A stretch of 10,855 nucleotides of DNA from an uncultured Rikenella sp. GTDB taxonomy: Bacteria > Bacteroidota > Bacteroidia > Bacteroidales > Rikenellaceae. How positions within the stretch are numbered: position 1 is the first letter of the stretch; each line of letters starts with the position of its first letter. Location: NCBI RefSeq assembly GCF_910579375.1, contig NZ_CAJTUJ010000063.1, forward strand, positions 1 to 10,855, written 5' to 3'. The notes under the pieces are model-generated. The model made no database searches and was not told the origin of the DNA. It saw only the letters and a list, made by a program, of their open reading frames with translations. This document shows, piece after piece, positions 1 to 7,922 of this stretch. Both the position numbers and the translations under genes were made by a program.

Positions 1-63
1 AGTGAATTAGAGATTGCTTTTGATGGTCGAAGCCTGCGGGGCCCAGAGCAACGTTAGTTGCGG

Positions 64-117
64 GCCTCCGCTGCGGGAGGCTTCGGCCCGGGCGGCTCTG
101 CGAGCCGCAGGAGCACC
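64..117 (-). repeat. Double-hairpin module D, copy 1
   Basis: Two adjacent perfect stem-loops: GCCTCC (64-69) pairs with GGAGGC (76-81) around a 6-nt loop, and GCGGCTC (92-98) pairs with GAGCCGC (102-108) around a 3-nt loop. On the minus strand the module starts with GGTGCTCCTG and the two hairpins are joined by GGCCGAAG. The second copy at 4547-4599 keeps the joining sequence and both stems, but the second stem is GCGACCC/GGGTCGC. Both strands of that stem changed together, so pairing is conserved rather than sequence. Confidence 0.7.
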
Positions 118-120
118 AAT

Positions 121-135
121 AGGGTAGAAGCTGTC
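121..135 (+). repeat. Module A 15-mer, copy 1 (degenerate)
   Basis: AGGGTAGAAGCTGTC, two differences from GGGGTAGAGGCTGYC. It is part of a longer block (122-160) that is recognisably repeated at 10635-10676, where GGGTAG is again followed by a TCC-GCCAGC segment. It lies about 50 nt past the stop codon of cassette 1. Confidence 0.65.
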
Positions 136-184
136 GGTTGCTTGGGGTAGTTCCAGCCAGCTTTCGTGTGCCTCTCGTCTCCGT

Positions 185-382
185 TTATTCCGAGAGGCAA
201 CGCAGCTGAAAACCGTGGCCACGGTAAAGCGAGTGGAAGGGGACGAGTACCTCCGTGGCGAGCCATAAGAAAAATCCGTAAGTACCGTTCGTGGCAGAAG
301 ACGACCAACTGTATCCGTGATTACCTACAGTCAATGGCAGGCCGAATTGTCCGGTGCTACTCGCGTCGCGGAAGCCCGGGGC
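185..382 (-). pseudogene. Headless lectin-like surface-protein C-terminal cassette 1
   Basis: Reading the minus strand from 382 to the TAA at 185-187 gives 65 uninterrupted codons starting Ala-Pro-Gly-Phe-Arg. They contain Gly-Asn-His-Gly-Tyr-Ser-Trp-Ser-Ser-Ser and end RGHGFQLRCLSE. This pattern (PGxR near the start, G-Y-x-W-S-S-S in the middle, R-x-x-GF-x-(L/V)RC at the end) is typical of the C-terminus of Bacteroidota surface proteins with a Fibrobacter succinogenes major-type (Fib_succ_major, C-type-lectin-like) domain. There is no start codon, signal peptide or N-terminal domain: immediately upstream lies the 3' flank of cassette 2. A 14-bp perfect palindrome (212-225) covers the Arg-Gly-His-Gly codons. 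It is best read as a silent cassette or gene fragment. Family assignment is from memory of the motif pattern, without a search. Confidence 0.65.
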
Positions 383-402
383 GCCCCACCGTGTGTCTTA
401 TT

Positions 403-417
403 GGCAGCCTCTACTCC
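403..417 (-). repeat. Module A 15-mer, copy 2
   Basis: On the minus strand GGAGTAGAGGCTGCC, one difference from GGGGTAGAGGCTGCC. It sits between cassette 2 (46 nt past its stop) and the start of cassette 1. Confidence 0.75.
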
Positions 418-462
418 AACTTGAAGCTAAGGCTGCCCGGTTCGCGTGACTCTCGTCCCCGT

Positions 463-657
463 TTATTCTGAGAGGCAGCGCAACGGAAGACCGTTGGCAC
501 GGTGATACGAACCGCTGGCACTGAGGGCTGTCGTACGGAAACTCAAGTACATCCCACGGTAGTGGTCGTTTGAAGTATGGGAGGTGGACGAGTAGCTGTA
601 CCCGCTGTTGCCGATGTAGCTCAGTGTGCCCGAATAAGAATTGCGGTCGCCCGGGGC
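463..657 (-). pseudogene. Headless lectin-like surface-protein C-terminal cassette 2
   Basis: The minus strand from 657 to the TAA at 463-465 gives 64 codons beginning Ala-Pro-Gly-Asp-Arg-Asn. They contain Gly-Asn-Ser-Gly-Tyr-Ser-Tyr-Ser-Ser and end RANGLPLRCLSE. It has the same architecture as cassettes 1 and 3, with a different middle. DNA similarity to cassette 1 continues about 25 nt past the stop codon (TAAACGG-GACGAGAG-CAC). The reading frame can be extended upstream to an ATG near 705, but that ATG lies inside the queA terminator hairpin, so a translated gene is unlikely. It is the partner of cassette 1, separated from it by only 80 nt. Confidence 0.65.
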
Positions 658-689
658 GGGGACGATGACTGAGGGGGGCGGACGAAAAT

Positions 690-723
690 GCCTCCGCTCG
701 GACATTGTTGTCCGGACGGAGGC
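690..723 (-). terminator. Probable intrinsic terminator of queA
   Basis: An interrupted stem: GCCTCCG (690-696) pairs with CGGAGGC (717-723), and inside it CGGAC (699-703) pairs with GTCCG (710-714) around a 6-nt loop. In the queA direction it is followed by CATTTTCG, a short T run. It begins 43 nt after the queA stop codon. Confidence 0.7.
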
Positions 724-766
724 GTGGAGTATGCGGGGAGGCGGGATAGGTCTCTCCGATATCGAG

Positions 767-1819
767 TTACAGAATCAGCATGGCGTCGCCGTAGGTGCCG
801 AAACGATAGCCCTCTTCTTTGGCTACTTCGTAGACTTTCAGCAGTTTGTCGTAGCCGGCGAAGGCGGAGACCATCATCAGCTGGGTCGAGTAGGGCAGGT
901 GGAAGTTGGTCACCATGGAGTTCGCGACGCTGAATTCGTAGGGCGGGAAGATGAATTTGTTGGTCCAGCCTTCGAAGGGTTTCAGCATGCCGTCGGTCGA
1001 GACGGAGCTCTCGATGGTGCGCATGACGGTGGTGCCGATGGCGCAGACGCGTTTCTCTTTCTCGCGGGCGGTGTTCACGATACGGGCGGCTTCTTCGGTG
1101 ATGAAGATGGGTTCGCTGTCCATCTTGTGTTTGGTGAGGTCTTCGACGTCGACGGAACGGAAGTTCCCCAGTCCGACGTGGAGGGTGATGGAGGCGCGCC
1201 CTACGCCTTTGATGTCGAGGCGTTTCAACAGGTGTTTGCTGAAGTGGAGGCCGGCGGTGGGGGCGGCGACGGCGCCCTCTTTCTCGGCGTAGATGGTCTG
1301 GTAGCGCTCTTCGTCGATGGTTTCGGCGCGGCGACGGAGGATGTGGGTCGGAACGGGGGCTTCGCCGAGCTTATAAAGGGCGTTCTTGAAGGCGTCGTAT
1401 TCGCCGTCGAACAAAAAACGAAGGGTGCGGCCGCGGGAGGTGGTGTTGTCGATGACTTCGGCTACCAGGGCGTCGTCGTCGCCGAAGTAGAGCTTGTTCC
1501 CGATGCGGATCTTCCGGGCGGGGTCGACGAGGACGTCCCACAGCCGCTGTTCGCGGTTCAGCTCGCGCAACAGAAAGATCTCGATCTCGGCGCCGGTCTT
1601 CTCTTTGTTGCCGTACAGCCGGGCGGGGAAAACTTTGGTGTCGTTGAAGATCATCACGTCGCCTTCGCGGAAGTAGCCGAGGATGTCTTTGAAGATCTTG
1701 TGCTCGATCTTGCCGCTCTTACGGTCGAAAACGAGTAACCGGCTCTCGTCGCGGTTCTCGCAGGGGTACTGGGCGATCAGGCTCTCGGGCAGGTCGTACT
1801 TGTATTGCGATAGTTTCAT
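767..1819 (-). CDS. queA: S-adenosylmethionine:tRNA ribosyltransferase-isomerase
   Basis: QueA transfers and isomerises the ribose moiety of S-adenosylmethionine onto 7-aminomethyl-7-deazaguanine in tRNA, making epoxyqueuosine at wobble position 34. It is a cytoplasmic enzyme. The 350-residue length fits the family. Visible family motifs: [11 protein letters not shown] (residues 23-33), [15 protein letters not shown] (56-70), APTAGLHFS (186-194), [14 protein letters not shown] (214-227), [10 protein letters not shown] (262-271), [15 protein letters not shown] (306-320) and the C-terminal YGDAMLIL. Usual members have Thr-Phe-Arg-Pro where this one has Asn-Phe-Arg-Ser at 219-222, a mild deviation. 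In many Bacteroidota genomes queA directly follows truB. Here 676 bp of repeats separate them, so queA probably needs its own promoter, which I could not identify. The ATG at 1819 precedes the conserved N-terminal LSQYKYDLP. Repeated TTTTACGG (1852-1859, 1870-1877) lies upstream. Confidence 0.96.
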   Translation of the reverse strand: MKLSQYKYDLPESLIAQYPCENRDESRLLVFDRKSGKIEHKIFKDILGYFREGDVMIFNDTKVFPARLYGNKEKTGAEIEIFLLRELNREQRLWDVLVDPARKIRIGNKLYFGDDDALVAEVIDNTTSRGRTLRFLFDGEYDAFKNALYKLGEAPVPTHILRRRAETIDEERYQTIYAEKEGAVAAPTAGLHFSKHLLKRLDIKGVGRASITLHVGLGNFRSVDVEDLTKHKMDSEPIFITEEAARIVNTAREKEKRVCAIGTTVMRTIESSVSTDGMLKPFEGWTNKFIFPPYEFSVANSMVTNFHLPYSTQLMMVSAFAGYDKLLKVYEVAKEEGYRFGTYGDAMLIL

Positions 1820-1933
1820 CTCTTTAACTGTTTTTTATTCTGGTCGTGGTATTTTACGGGAACTGTCGCTTTTACGGTGTTCGGTGGGGGCTTTTTCAAT
1901 GAATCTCTTTCTGCGTGTGGGGCGAGCTTTGTT

Positions 1934-2007
1934 CGCGCGCCTTGGGAAATCTTGTCAAAACGTGCCAGCACATTTTGACGATTTCCCTTCCTAAGGCGTG
2001 GCGCGCG
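1934..2007 (+). repeat. Two-tier stem-loop element B, copy 1
   Basis: Inner stem: GGGAAATC (1944-1951), a 2-nt TT bulge, then GTCAAAA (1954-1960), paired with TTTTGAC (1973-1979) and GATTTCCC (1980-1987). The apical loop can pair GTG (1962-1964) with CAC (1969-1971). Outer stem: CGCGCGCCTT (1934-1943) pairs with AAGG (1993-1996) and CGCGCG (2002-2007), with a 5-nt bulge. The single-stranded TTCCT between the stems on the 3' side corresponds to the TTTAGG region of other copies. Confidence 0.8.
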
Positions 2008-2029
2008 GTGCTTCCCGGCACTCGGAAGG

Positions 2030-2044
2030 GGCAGCCTCTACCCC
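2030..2044 (-). repeat. Module A 15-mer, copy 3
   Basis: On the plus strand GGCAGCCTCTACCCC, an exact reverse complement of the consensus. It sits 22 nt after element B1 and 26 nt before B2. Confidence 0.8.
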
Positions 2045-2070
2045 AAGGCCGCCTCGGTCCAATCCATTGT

Positions 2071-2146
2071 CCGCGCGCTGGCGGGAATCTTGTTAGAACA
2101 ATTCACCATTGTTCTAACGATTCCCTACTCCAGCAGTCGCGCGCGG
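2071..2146 (+). repeat. Two-tier stem-loop element B, copy 2
   Basis: Inner stem is perfect: GGGAATC (2083-2089), the same TT bulge as in copy 1, GTTAGAACAA (2092-2101), loop TTCACCA (2102-2108), TTGTTCTAAC (2109-2118), GATTCCC (2119-2125). Outer stem: GCTGG (2077-2081) pairs with CCAGC (2130-2134) and CCGCGC (2071-2076) with GCGCGG (2141-2146). Compared with B1 the stem bases differ but pairing and the bulge position are kept. Confidence 0.85.
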
Positions 2147-2190
2147 TCGAGCTTTGTTCCGCCTGAAACTGCGCTCGGGCCGCGCGGGCC

Positions 2191-2226
2191 CCACGTCCCG
2201 TGGACGGGAAATGCTTACGCATTTCC
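2191..2226. repeat. Two small adjacent hairpins
   Basis: CCAC (2191-2194) pairs with GTGG (2200-2203), and directly after it GGAAATGC (2207-2214) pairs perfectly with GCATTTCC (2219-2226) around a TTAC loop. The pair precedes A copy 4 by 3 nt. Its role is unknown. Confidence 0.55.
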
Positions 2227-2229
2227 ACT

Positions 2230-2244
2230 GGCAGCCTCTACCCC
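2230..2244 (-). repeat. Module A 15-mer, copy 4
   Basis: On the plus strand GGCAGCCTCTACCCC. It is followed by GTTCTTTGTCCGCGCGC. The same continuation, with two changes, follows copy 6 next to cassette 3, so the repeat unit there is about 30 bp long. Confidence 0.8.
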
Positions 2245-2270
2245 CGTTCTTTGTCCGCGCGCAGGCGCGC

Positions 2271-2323
2271 GTCGGTTTGAGGGTACTGTTCTCTTTGTGA
2301 ACAAAGAGAACCAGAAAACCGAC
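2271..2323 (+). repeat. Module C stem-loop, copy 1
   Basis: Outer stem GTCGGTTT (2271-2278) pairs perfectly with AAACCGAC (2316-2323). Inner stem GTTCTCTTTGT (2288-2298) pairs perfectly with ACAAAGAGAAC (2301-2311). An asymmetric internal loop separates them. The block GTTTGAGGGTACTGTTCT (2275-2292) is identical on the opposite strand at 10731-10748, where the apical stem has a different but still self-complementary sequence. Confidence 0.8.
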
Positions 2324-2336
2324 GCTGCCAGCGAGA

Positions 2337-2363
2337 GCAATGCAAACGTAGTTTGCAAATTGC
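2337..2363. repeat. Bulged hairpin
   Basis: GCAATGCAAAC (2337-2347) pairs with GTTTGCA (2351-2357) and TTGC (2360-2363), with a 2-nt AA bulge and a GTA loop. It resembles the 2-nt bulge design of the B elements on a smaller scale, but it lacks the outer stem. Confidence 0.5.
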
Positions 2364-2495
2364 CGAGCGGCGAGGAGGAAGGCGAAGCCAAACTTTAGAC
2401 GGATGCTGACGTATCCTCCCGCTGCCGGCGGCTCAATTTTCGGTTGAAGGGATGTTCGTTGCCGGTGAGGCAAAACGAATAATTAAAATACGTAA

Positions 2496-3248
2496 TTAAA
2501 CGGGATTTGTTTCAACGGTTGGAGCCGGGGGCGATAATTTCGCTTGCAAGGTCTCTAACGATAGGCAGTGCTCGACTTGAAAACCGCCGCTGCGCGTCCG
2601 GCGAAGGCCGGTGAGGTGGGCGCCGCTTGATAACTTACGCCCAAGGTCGCGGGCGAAGGCGCGGATATAGGTGCCTTTGCTGCACAAGATGCGCACGGTG
2701 AGGCGCGGTGAGGTCGGCAGTTCGCACGTCTCGAGGCGGGTCGAGTAGATGTTTATCACGGCCCGGCGCATGTTCACCTCTTCGCCTTCGCGGGCGTATT
2801 CGTAGGCGCGACGCCCTTCGAGTTTCTTGGCGGAGTAGACGGGGGGCTCTTGTTCCTGTTCGCCGATGAAGCCGGCCAATATGCGCTCGACGTCTGCCCG
2901 GGTGATGTGTGCCCAGGGGTAGCGGGTGTCTACGGGGTGTTCGAGGTCGTAGCTGGGGGTGGTGGCGCCGAGTTCGATCTCGGCGAGGTACTCTTTCTCT
3001 TCGGCCTGGAGGGTGTCGACTTGTTTGGTGGCGCGGCCGACGCAGATCAACAGAACGCCGGTGGCCAAGGGGTCGAGGGTGCCGGCGTGGCCGACTTTGA
3101 TTTTGCGGTGCCCCAAACGGCGCATCAGGGTGCGCACTTTCCGAACGACGTCGGTGGAGGTCCATCCCAGCGGTTTGTCGATGGGGAGGACGAGCCCTTC
3201 TTCGAAGGGGTAGTCGGGGCGAAGGTGGGGGGATAAATGGTCGGTCAT
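2496..3248 (-). CDS. truB: tRNA pseudouridine(55) synthase TruB
   Basis: TruB isomerises U55 in the T-loop of tRNAs to pseudouridine. The 250-residue protein matches the short bacterial form. Motifs: LPIDKPLGWTSTDVV (21-35), KVGHAGTLDPLATGVL (51-66) carrying the catalytic Asp59, PPVYSAKKLEGRRAYEYAREG (135-155), CSKGTYIRAFARDLG (189-203) and LRRTRSGGF (215-223). The C-terminal tail after about residue 235 is proline-rich, and no PUA domain is visible. The start codon lies 7 bp downstream of the uppP stop, which fits co-transcription with uppP and the DUF3098 gene. Truncation is not evident. Confidence 0.96.
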   Translation of the reverse strand: MTDHLSPHLRPDYPFEEGLVLPIDKPLGWTSTDVVRKVRTLMRRLGHRKIKVGHAGTLDPLATGVLLICVGRATKQVDTLQAEEKEYLAEIELGATTPSYDLEHPVDTRYPWAHITRADVERILAGFIGEQEQEPPVYSAKKLEGRRAYEYAREGEEVNMRRAVINIYSTRLETCELPTSPRLTVRILCSKGTYIRAFARDLGRKLSSGAHLTGLRRTRSGGFQVEHCLSLETLQAKLSPPAPTVETNPV

Positions 3249-3255
3249 GGAGCGA

Positions 3256-4041
3256 TTAGCCGAGAATGAGGGCGGTGGTGCCGGCCACGGCGCAGTAGAG
3301 GGCGAACCACCACAGTTTCCCGCGGCTGACGATGCGGATCATGGCTTTGCAGGCGAAGAGGCCGGAGAGGTAGGAGGCCAGAAATCCGGCGGCTAGGGCG
3401 TAGCCGGAGATGCCGGAGGCGGCGGGGGAGAATTCGCCTTTCAGGAGTTCCAGAAAGGCTTCGCCGAGGATCGGGACGAGTACCATCAGGAAGGAGAACT
3501 TGGCGAGTTGGCTTTTGTCGTCGCCGAGGAGCATGCCGGTGGCGATGGTGGAGCCGGAGCGCGATATGCCGGGAATCACGGCGACGGATTGGGCCAGGCC
3601 GATAAGAAAGGCGTCTTTGGCGGTCACGGGATGTTGCTGTTTCGGTCTGATCAGGTGGGTCAGCAGGAGCAGTCCCGCGGTTACGAGGAGCATGCTGCCG
3701 ACGAACCGCACGCCGCTCCCGAAGAGGGCTTCGACGTGGTCTTTCAGAAAGAGGCCGACGATCAGAATGGGGAGCATGGAGATGAGGAGCTTCAGCAGGT
3801 AGCGCGATTCGGGGGTGGAGCGGAGGGTGAGCCCGCGCCGCAGGAGGTGCAGGATCTCGCTCCAGAAGACGGTGATGGTGGCCAGTACGGTCGCGGCGTG
3901 GACGAGGATGGCGAAGGTGGTGTTGTCGACGGAGGTGCCGAGGAGGCGGCTCAAAAGAACGAGGTGTCCGGAGGAGCTGACGGGCAAAAATTCGGTCAGG
4001 CCTTGGAGCAGACCGAGCAGAATGGCGTCTAGGGTGCTCAT
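3256..4041 (-). CDS. uppP: Undecaprenyl-diphosphate phosphatase (BacA/UppP family)
   Basis: UppP dephosphorylates undecaprenyl diphosphate to the lipid carrier used in peptidoglycan and other envelope polymer synthesis. It is an integral inner-membrane enzyme. The 261 residues contain about seven or eight hydrophobic segments. The N-terminal motif QGLTEFLPVSSSGHL (13-27) supplies the Q/E-x-x-x-E residues Gln13 and Glu17 plus His26, and the second motif PGISRSGSTI (157-166) supplies the conserved Arg161. It lies between the DUF3098 gene (3-bp gap) and truB (7-bp gap), so it is very probably the middle gene of a three-gene transcript. This DUF3098-uppP-truB order is common in Bacteroidota. Confidence 0.96.
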   Translation of the reverse strand: MSTLDAILLGLLQGLTEFLPVSSSGHLVLLSRLLGTSVDNTTFAILVHAATVLATITVFWSEILHLLRRGLTLRSTPESRYLLKLLISMLPILIVGLFLKDHVEALFGSGVRFVGSMLLVTAGLLLLTHLIRPKQQHPVTAKDAFLIGLAQSVAVIPGISRSGSTIATGMLLGDDKSQLAKFSFLMVLVPILGEAFLELLKGEFSPAASGISGYALAAGFLASYLSGLFACKAMIRIVSRGKLWWFALYCAVAGTTALILG

Positions 4042-4044
4042 GGG

Positions 4045-4350
4045 TTACGACTGGCTTTGGGGGGTGGTGTTTTCGGTTTCGTTCGATTTTTTGCTCTTGG
4101 GCCGGTACATGATGGCGTAGATCTCGAACAGAAAACCGGCGAGCAGCAGCAGGGGGGCGAGGTACAGCCGACGGAAGTTGAACATGTCGTGGTTGAATTC
4201 GGTGGCGGGGTTGTCGCTGGCGCCGCCGCTCAGGAGGATGAAGCCCAGAATGATGGCGCCGATGCCGGCGAGCATGAGGAGGTAGTTTCTGTGTCCGAAG
4301 GGCATCGGGGTGGTGGGCTGGGCTCGGTGGCCTGTGGTCTGTTTTTTCAT
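4045..4350 (-). CDS. DUF3098 small membrane protein
   Basis: A 101-residue protein of unknown function. The conserved part starts at PFGHRNYLLMLAGIGAIILGF (17-37), which forms the first membrane segment. A polar linker with SGGASDNPATEFN follows, then FNFRRLYLAPLLLLAGFLFEIYAIM (about 58-82) as the second segment. The C-terminus is a charged, Ser/Thr/Asn-rich cytoplasmic-type tail. This layout matches the Bacteroidota DUF3098 family as I remember it. In related genomes the gene usually sits between ftsX and uppP. Here uppP is present, but ftsX is absent upstream and repeat island III begins directly at the start codon. The residues before Pro17 are polar and poorly conserved-looking, so a slightly later start cannot be excluded. 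Confidence 0.88.
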   Translation of the reverse strand: MKKQTTGHRAQPTTPMPFGHRNYLLMLAGIGAIILGFILLSGGASDNPATEFNHDMFNFRRLYLAPLLLLAGFLFEIYAIMYRPKSKKSNETENTTPQSQS

Positions 4351-4364
4351 ATCGTGTGGTGTCT

Positions 4365-4408
4365 GGTTCTAATTCTGTATGGGTTCTATGCGGGTTCTTG
4401 TGGGTTCT
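4365..4408. promoter_or_regulatory. Phased GGGTTCT direct repeats before DUF3098 gene
   Basis: GGTTCT at 4365-4370 and GGGTTCT at 4381-4387, 4392-4398 and 4402-4408. The last three are spaced 11 and 10 bp, about one helical turn. They lie 15-58 bp upstream of the DUF3098 start codon, where an operator or promoter would be expected. The same hexamer (AGAACC on the other strand) closes module C, so a repeat origin is equally possible. Confidence 0.4.
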
Positions 4409-4511
4409 CTGCGGGGCGGGCTGCGCGGCTCTGCGGGGCGCAAGAGTACGGCTTCTTTGCTATGAGGTTCGTCCGCGCTCTCAGTTCAAGCGGTCGAAGC
4501 CTACGGGGTTT

Positions 4512-4526
4512 GGGGTAGAGGCTGTC
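4512..4526 (+). repeat. Module A 15-mer, copy 5
   Basis: GGGGTAGAGGCTGTC, plus orientation. It is preceded by GGTCGAAGCCTACGGGG (4492-4508), also found at 25-41, and followed 20 nt later by module D copy 2. The order of these three modules differs from that at 25-135. Confidence 0.8.
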
Positions 4527-4546
4527 AGCAAAAGACGCTGTGCGTC

Positions 4547-4599
4547 CCTCCGCGGTCGGAGGCTTCGGCTCGCGCGACCCAAAGGGTCGCAGAAGCACC
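4547..4599 (-). repeat. Double-hairpin module D, copy 2
   Basis: CCTCC (4547-4551) pairs with GGAGG (4558-4562), and GCGACCC (4574-4580) pairs perfectly with GGGTCGC (4584-4590). On the minus strand it starts GGTGCTTCTG and the hairpins are joined by GAGCCGAAG. It is homologous to copy 1 (64-117), with coordinated changes in both arms of the second stem. Confidence 0.7.
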
Positions 4600-4618
4600 G
4601 CACAATTTTCTGAACTTC

Positions 4619-4685
4619 GGCCTGTCGCCCACTCCCCCGAGGCGCTCCGCGCCTGGGCGACAAGGCCGGCGGTTCGAAGAACCGC
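4619..4685. repeat. Compound stem-loop followed by a GAA-loop hairpin
   Basis: Long arms GGCCTGTCGCCC (4619-4630) and GGGCGACAAGGCC (4655-4667) pair with one bulged A. Inside, AGGCGC (4640-4645) pairs with GCGCCT (4649-4654) around TCC. Two nt further on, GCGGTTC (4669-4675) pairs perfectly with GAACCGC (4679-4685) around GAA. Only one copy was found in the window. It could be another family of the repeat set or a structured RNA. Confidence 0.6.
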
Positions 4686-4769
4686 GCTACTCGCTCTTGG
4701 CCCAAAGCACCGCCCCAATTTTCCGCCCCGTGTCAGCCTCACTGCGGCTCCGCTGTCGCTCCGCCGGTG

Positions 4770-4848
4770 CCGTCGCCCGCTGGGATTTCATCTCGATTTT
4801 GCTCACCGCAAAATGAGCGAAATCCCTCTTTAGGCGGGCGGGCGACGG
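4770..4848 (+). repeat. Two-tier stem-loop element B, copy 3
   Basis: Outer stem is perfect over 11 bp: CCGTCGCCCGC (4770-4780) with GCGGGCGACGG (4838-4848). Inner stem: GGGATTTC (4782-4789) with GAAATCCC (4819-4826), an interruption, CTC (4792-4794) with GAG (4815-4817), then ATTTTG (4796-4801) with CAAAAT (4809-4814). The loop is CTCACCG. CTCTTTAGG on the 3' side is the conserved unpaired segment. Its outer stem sequence differs most from the other copies, yet it pairs best. Confidence 0.85.
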
Positions 4849-4890
4849 ATTTTTGCTCGGAATCAAGTTTTTCGCGCGCAGTTTTTTGTT

Positions 4891-4967
4891 CGCGCGCCTT
4901 ACGCGATTCATTCTATTTCGGCTCGCTGCCGAAATGATTGAATCGCTTTTTTAGGCGGCGGCGCGCG
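4891..4967 (+). repeat. Two-tier stem-loop element B, copy 4
   Basis: Outer stem CGCGCGCC (4891-4898) with GGCGCGCG (4960-4967). Inner stem GCGATTCA (4903-4910) with TGAATCGC (4939-4946), a small internal loop, then ATTTCGG (4915-4921) with CCGAAAT (4929-4935). The loop is CTCGCTG. TTTTTTAGG is unpaired on the 3' side. It is nearly the same sequence as copy 5 and is followed by the tail also seen after copy 2. Confidence 0.88.
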
Positions 4968-5142
4968 GTCGAGCTTTGCCCCGCCTGAGACTGCCCTGCG
5001 CGGGGAGGTGTCTCCCGGCCTCGGAATGGGTCACCTCGGCCCGACTTCTCGTCCCGTTCTCTGTTCGCGCAGGCCCTGTCTGCTCGGGATTACCCCAGAC
5101 GCACCTGCAACAGTTTTGATAACTCTTAAACAAAAAAGACCC

Positions 5143-7700
<2,558 letters not shown>

Positions 7701-7744
7701 TGTAGGGTGAAGGCGAAGCCTGGTGCTCTGATCGATCGATTGCC

Positions 7745-7785
7745 ATTGGGATCGGCTCGCAGTTGCGAGCCGATCCCAATTTTTT
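7745..7785 (+). terminator. Intrinsic terminator of gyrB
   Basis: Perfect 17-nt inverted repeat: ATTGGGATCGGCTCGCA (7745-7761) against its complement at 7764-7780, followed by TTTTT. It begins 44 nt after the gyrB stop codon. It is one of the strongest hairpins in the window. Confidence 0.93.
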
Positions 7786-7874
7786 GTAGGGGTAGTTGCG
7801 GTGTAGACCTGACGGGAGTTGTGTCTGTGTGTAGTTTTAGGGGTCTAAAGCTTGCCCGCGCGCGGACGAAGAAT

Positions 7875-7889
7875 GGGGTAGAGGCTGCC
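7875..7889 (+). repeat. Module A 15-mer, copy 6
   Basis: GGGGTAGAGGCTGCC, the exact consensus, plus orientation. It lies 33 nt past the stop codon of cassette 3. On the minus strand it continues into CGTCCGCGCGC, as copy 4 does at 2245-2261. Confidence 0.8.
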
Positions 7890-7894
7890 ATTTG

Positions 7895-7907
7895 CCCCCC
7901 CCCCCCC
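7895..7907. repeat. 13-bp homopolymeric C tract
   Basis: Thirteen consecutive C (G on the minus strand) between A copy 6 and the stop codon of cassette 3. It is the only homopolymer of this length in the window. Tracts of this kind are prone to slipped-strand length change. Here it lies outside any convincing reading frame. Confidence 0.9.
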
Positions 7908-7922
7908 GCGGGCCCGTGGCGT

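Larger units (their letters stand above)
1..766. repeat. Repeat island I, downstream of queA
   Basis: This non-coding stretch lies 3' of queA. From right to left it holds the queA terminator, lectin-like cassette 2, a copy of the 15-mer module A, cassette 1, another A copy, and the double-hairpin module D. Open frames of 70-100 codons exist on both strands, but apart from the cassette frames none resembles a protein. No transposase, tRNA or CRISPR is visible. The block at 25-41 (GGTCGAAGCCTGCGGGG) recurs with one change at 4492-4508. Confidence 0.7.
1820..2495. repeat. Repeat island II between truB and queA
   Basis: No gene. The island contains two B elements (1934-2007, 2071-2146), two A 15-mers (2030-2044, 2230-2244), a C module (2271-2323) and extra hairpins at 2191-2226 and 2337-2363. 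The tail after B2 (2141-2172, starting GCGCGGTCGAGCTTTG) is repeated after B4 at 4963-4994. No convincing terminator for truB was found; the 100 bp beyond its stop are AT-rich and end in imperfect palindromes. Confidence 0.75.
4351..5142. repeat. Repeat island III between divergent transcription units
   Basis: This 792-bp non-coding stretch separates the DUF3098 gene (minus) and the carbonic anhydrase gene (plus). It holds tandem GGGTTCT repeats, a direct repeat CTCTGCGGGGCG (4407-4418 and 4429-4440, 22-bp period), an A 15-mer, module D copy 2, a compound hairpin at 4619-4685, and B elements 3 and 4. It should contain two promoters, but I could not recognise a TTTG/TAnnTTTG pair for either gene. 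CAGTTTTG at 5111-5118 is one base off a -7 box but has no matching -33 box. Confidence 0.7.

Noticed and set aside
641..1738. Long plus-strand open frame (365 codons)
   Set aside because: It lies entirely antisense to queA and its glycine/valine/aspartate-rich translation has no protein-like motifs. It is a by-product of GC-rich codon use in queA.
2114..2473. Minus-strand open frame of 119 codons in island II
   Set aside because: It is composed of the A and C repeat modules and hairpins. The apparent protein is translated repeat.
1820..2495. Intact insertion sequence or MITE with defined ends
   Set aside because: No transposase frame, no single pair of terminal inverted repeats around the island and no target-site duplication could be identified. 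The modules are better described individually.
4386..4742. Minus-strand open frame of 118 codons in island III
   Set aside because: It covers module D, an A 15-mer and the compound hairpin. Arg/Ser/Pro-rich translation, no start context, repeat-derived.
5008..5142. N-terminal extension of the carbonic anhydrase from an upstream in-frame ATG
   Set aside because: The extra 45 residues fall in the repeat island and do not resemble the family, whose N-terminus starts just after the ATG at 5143.
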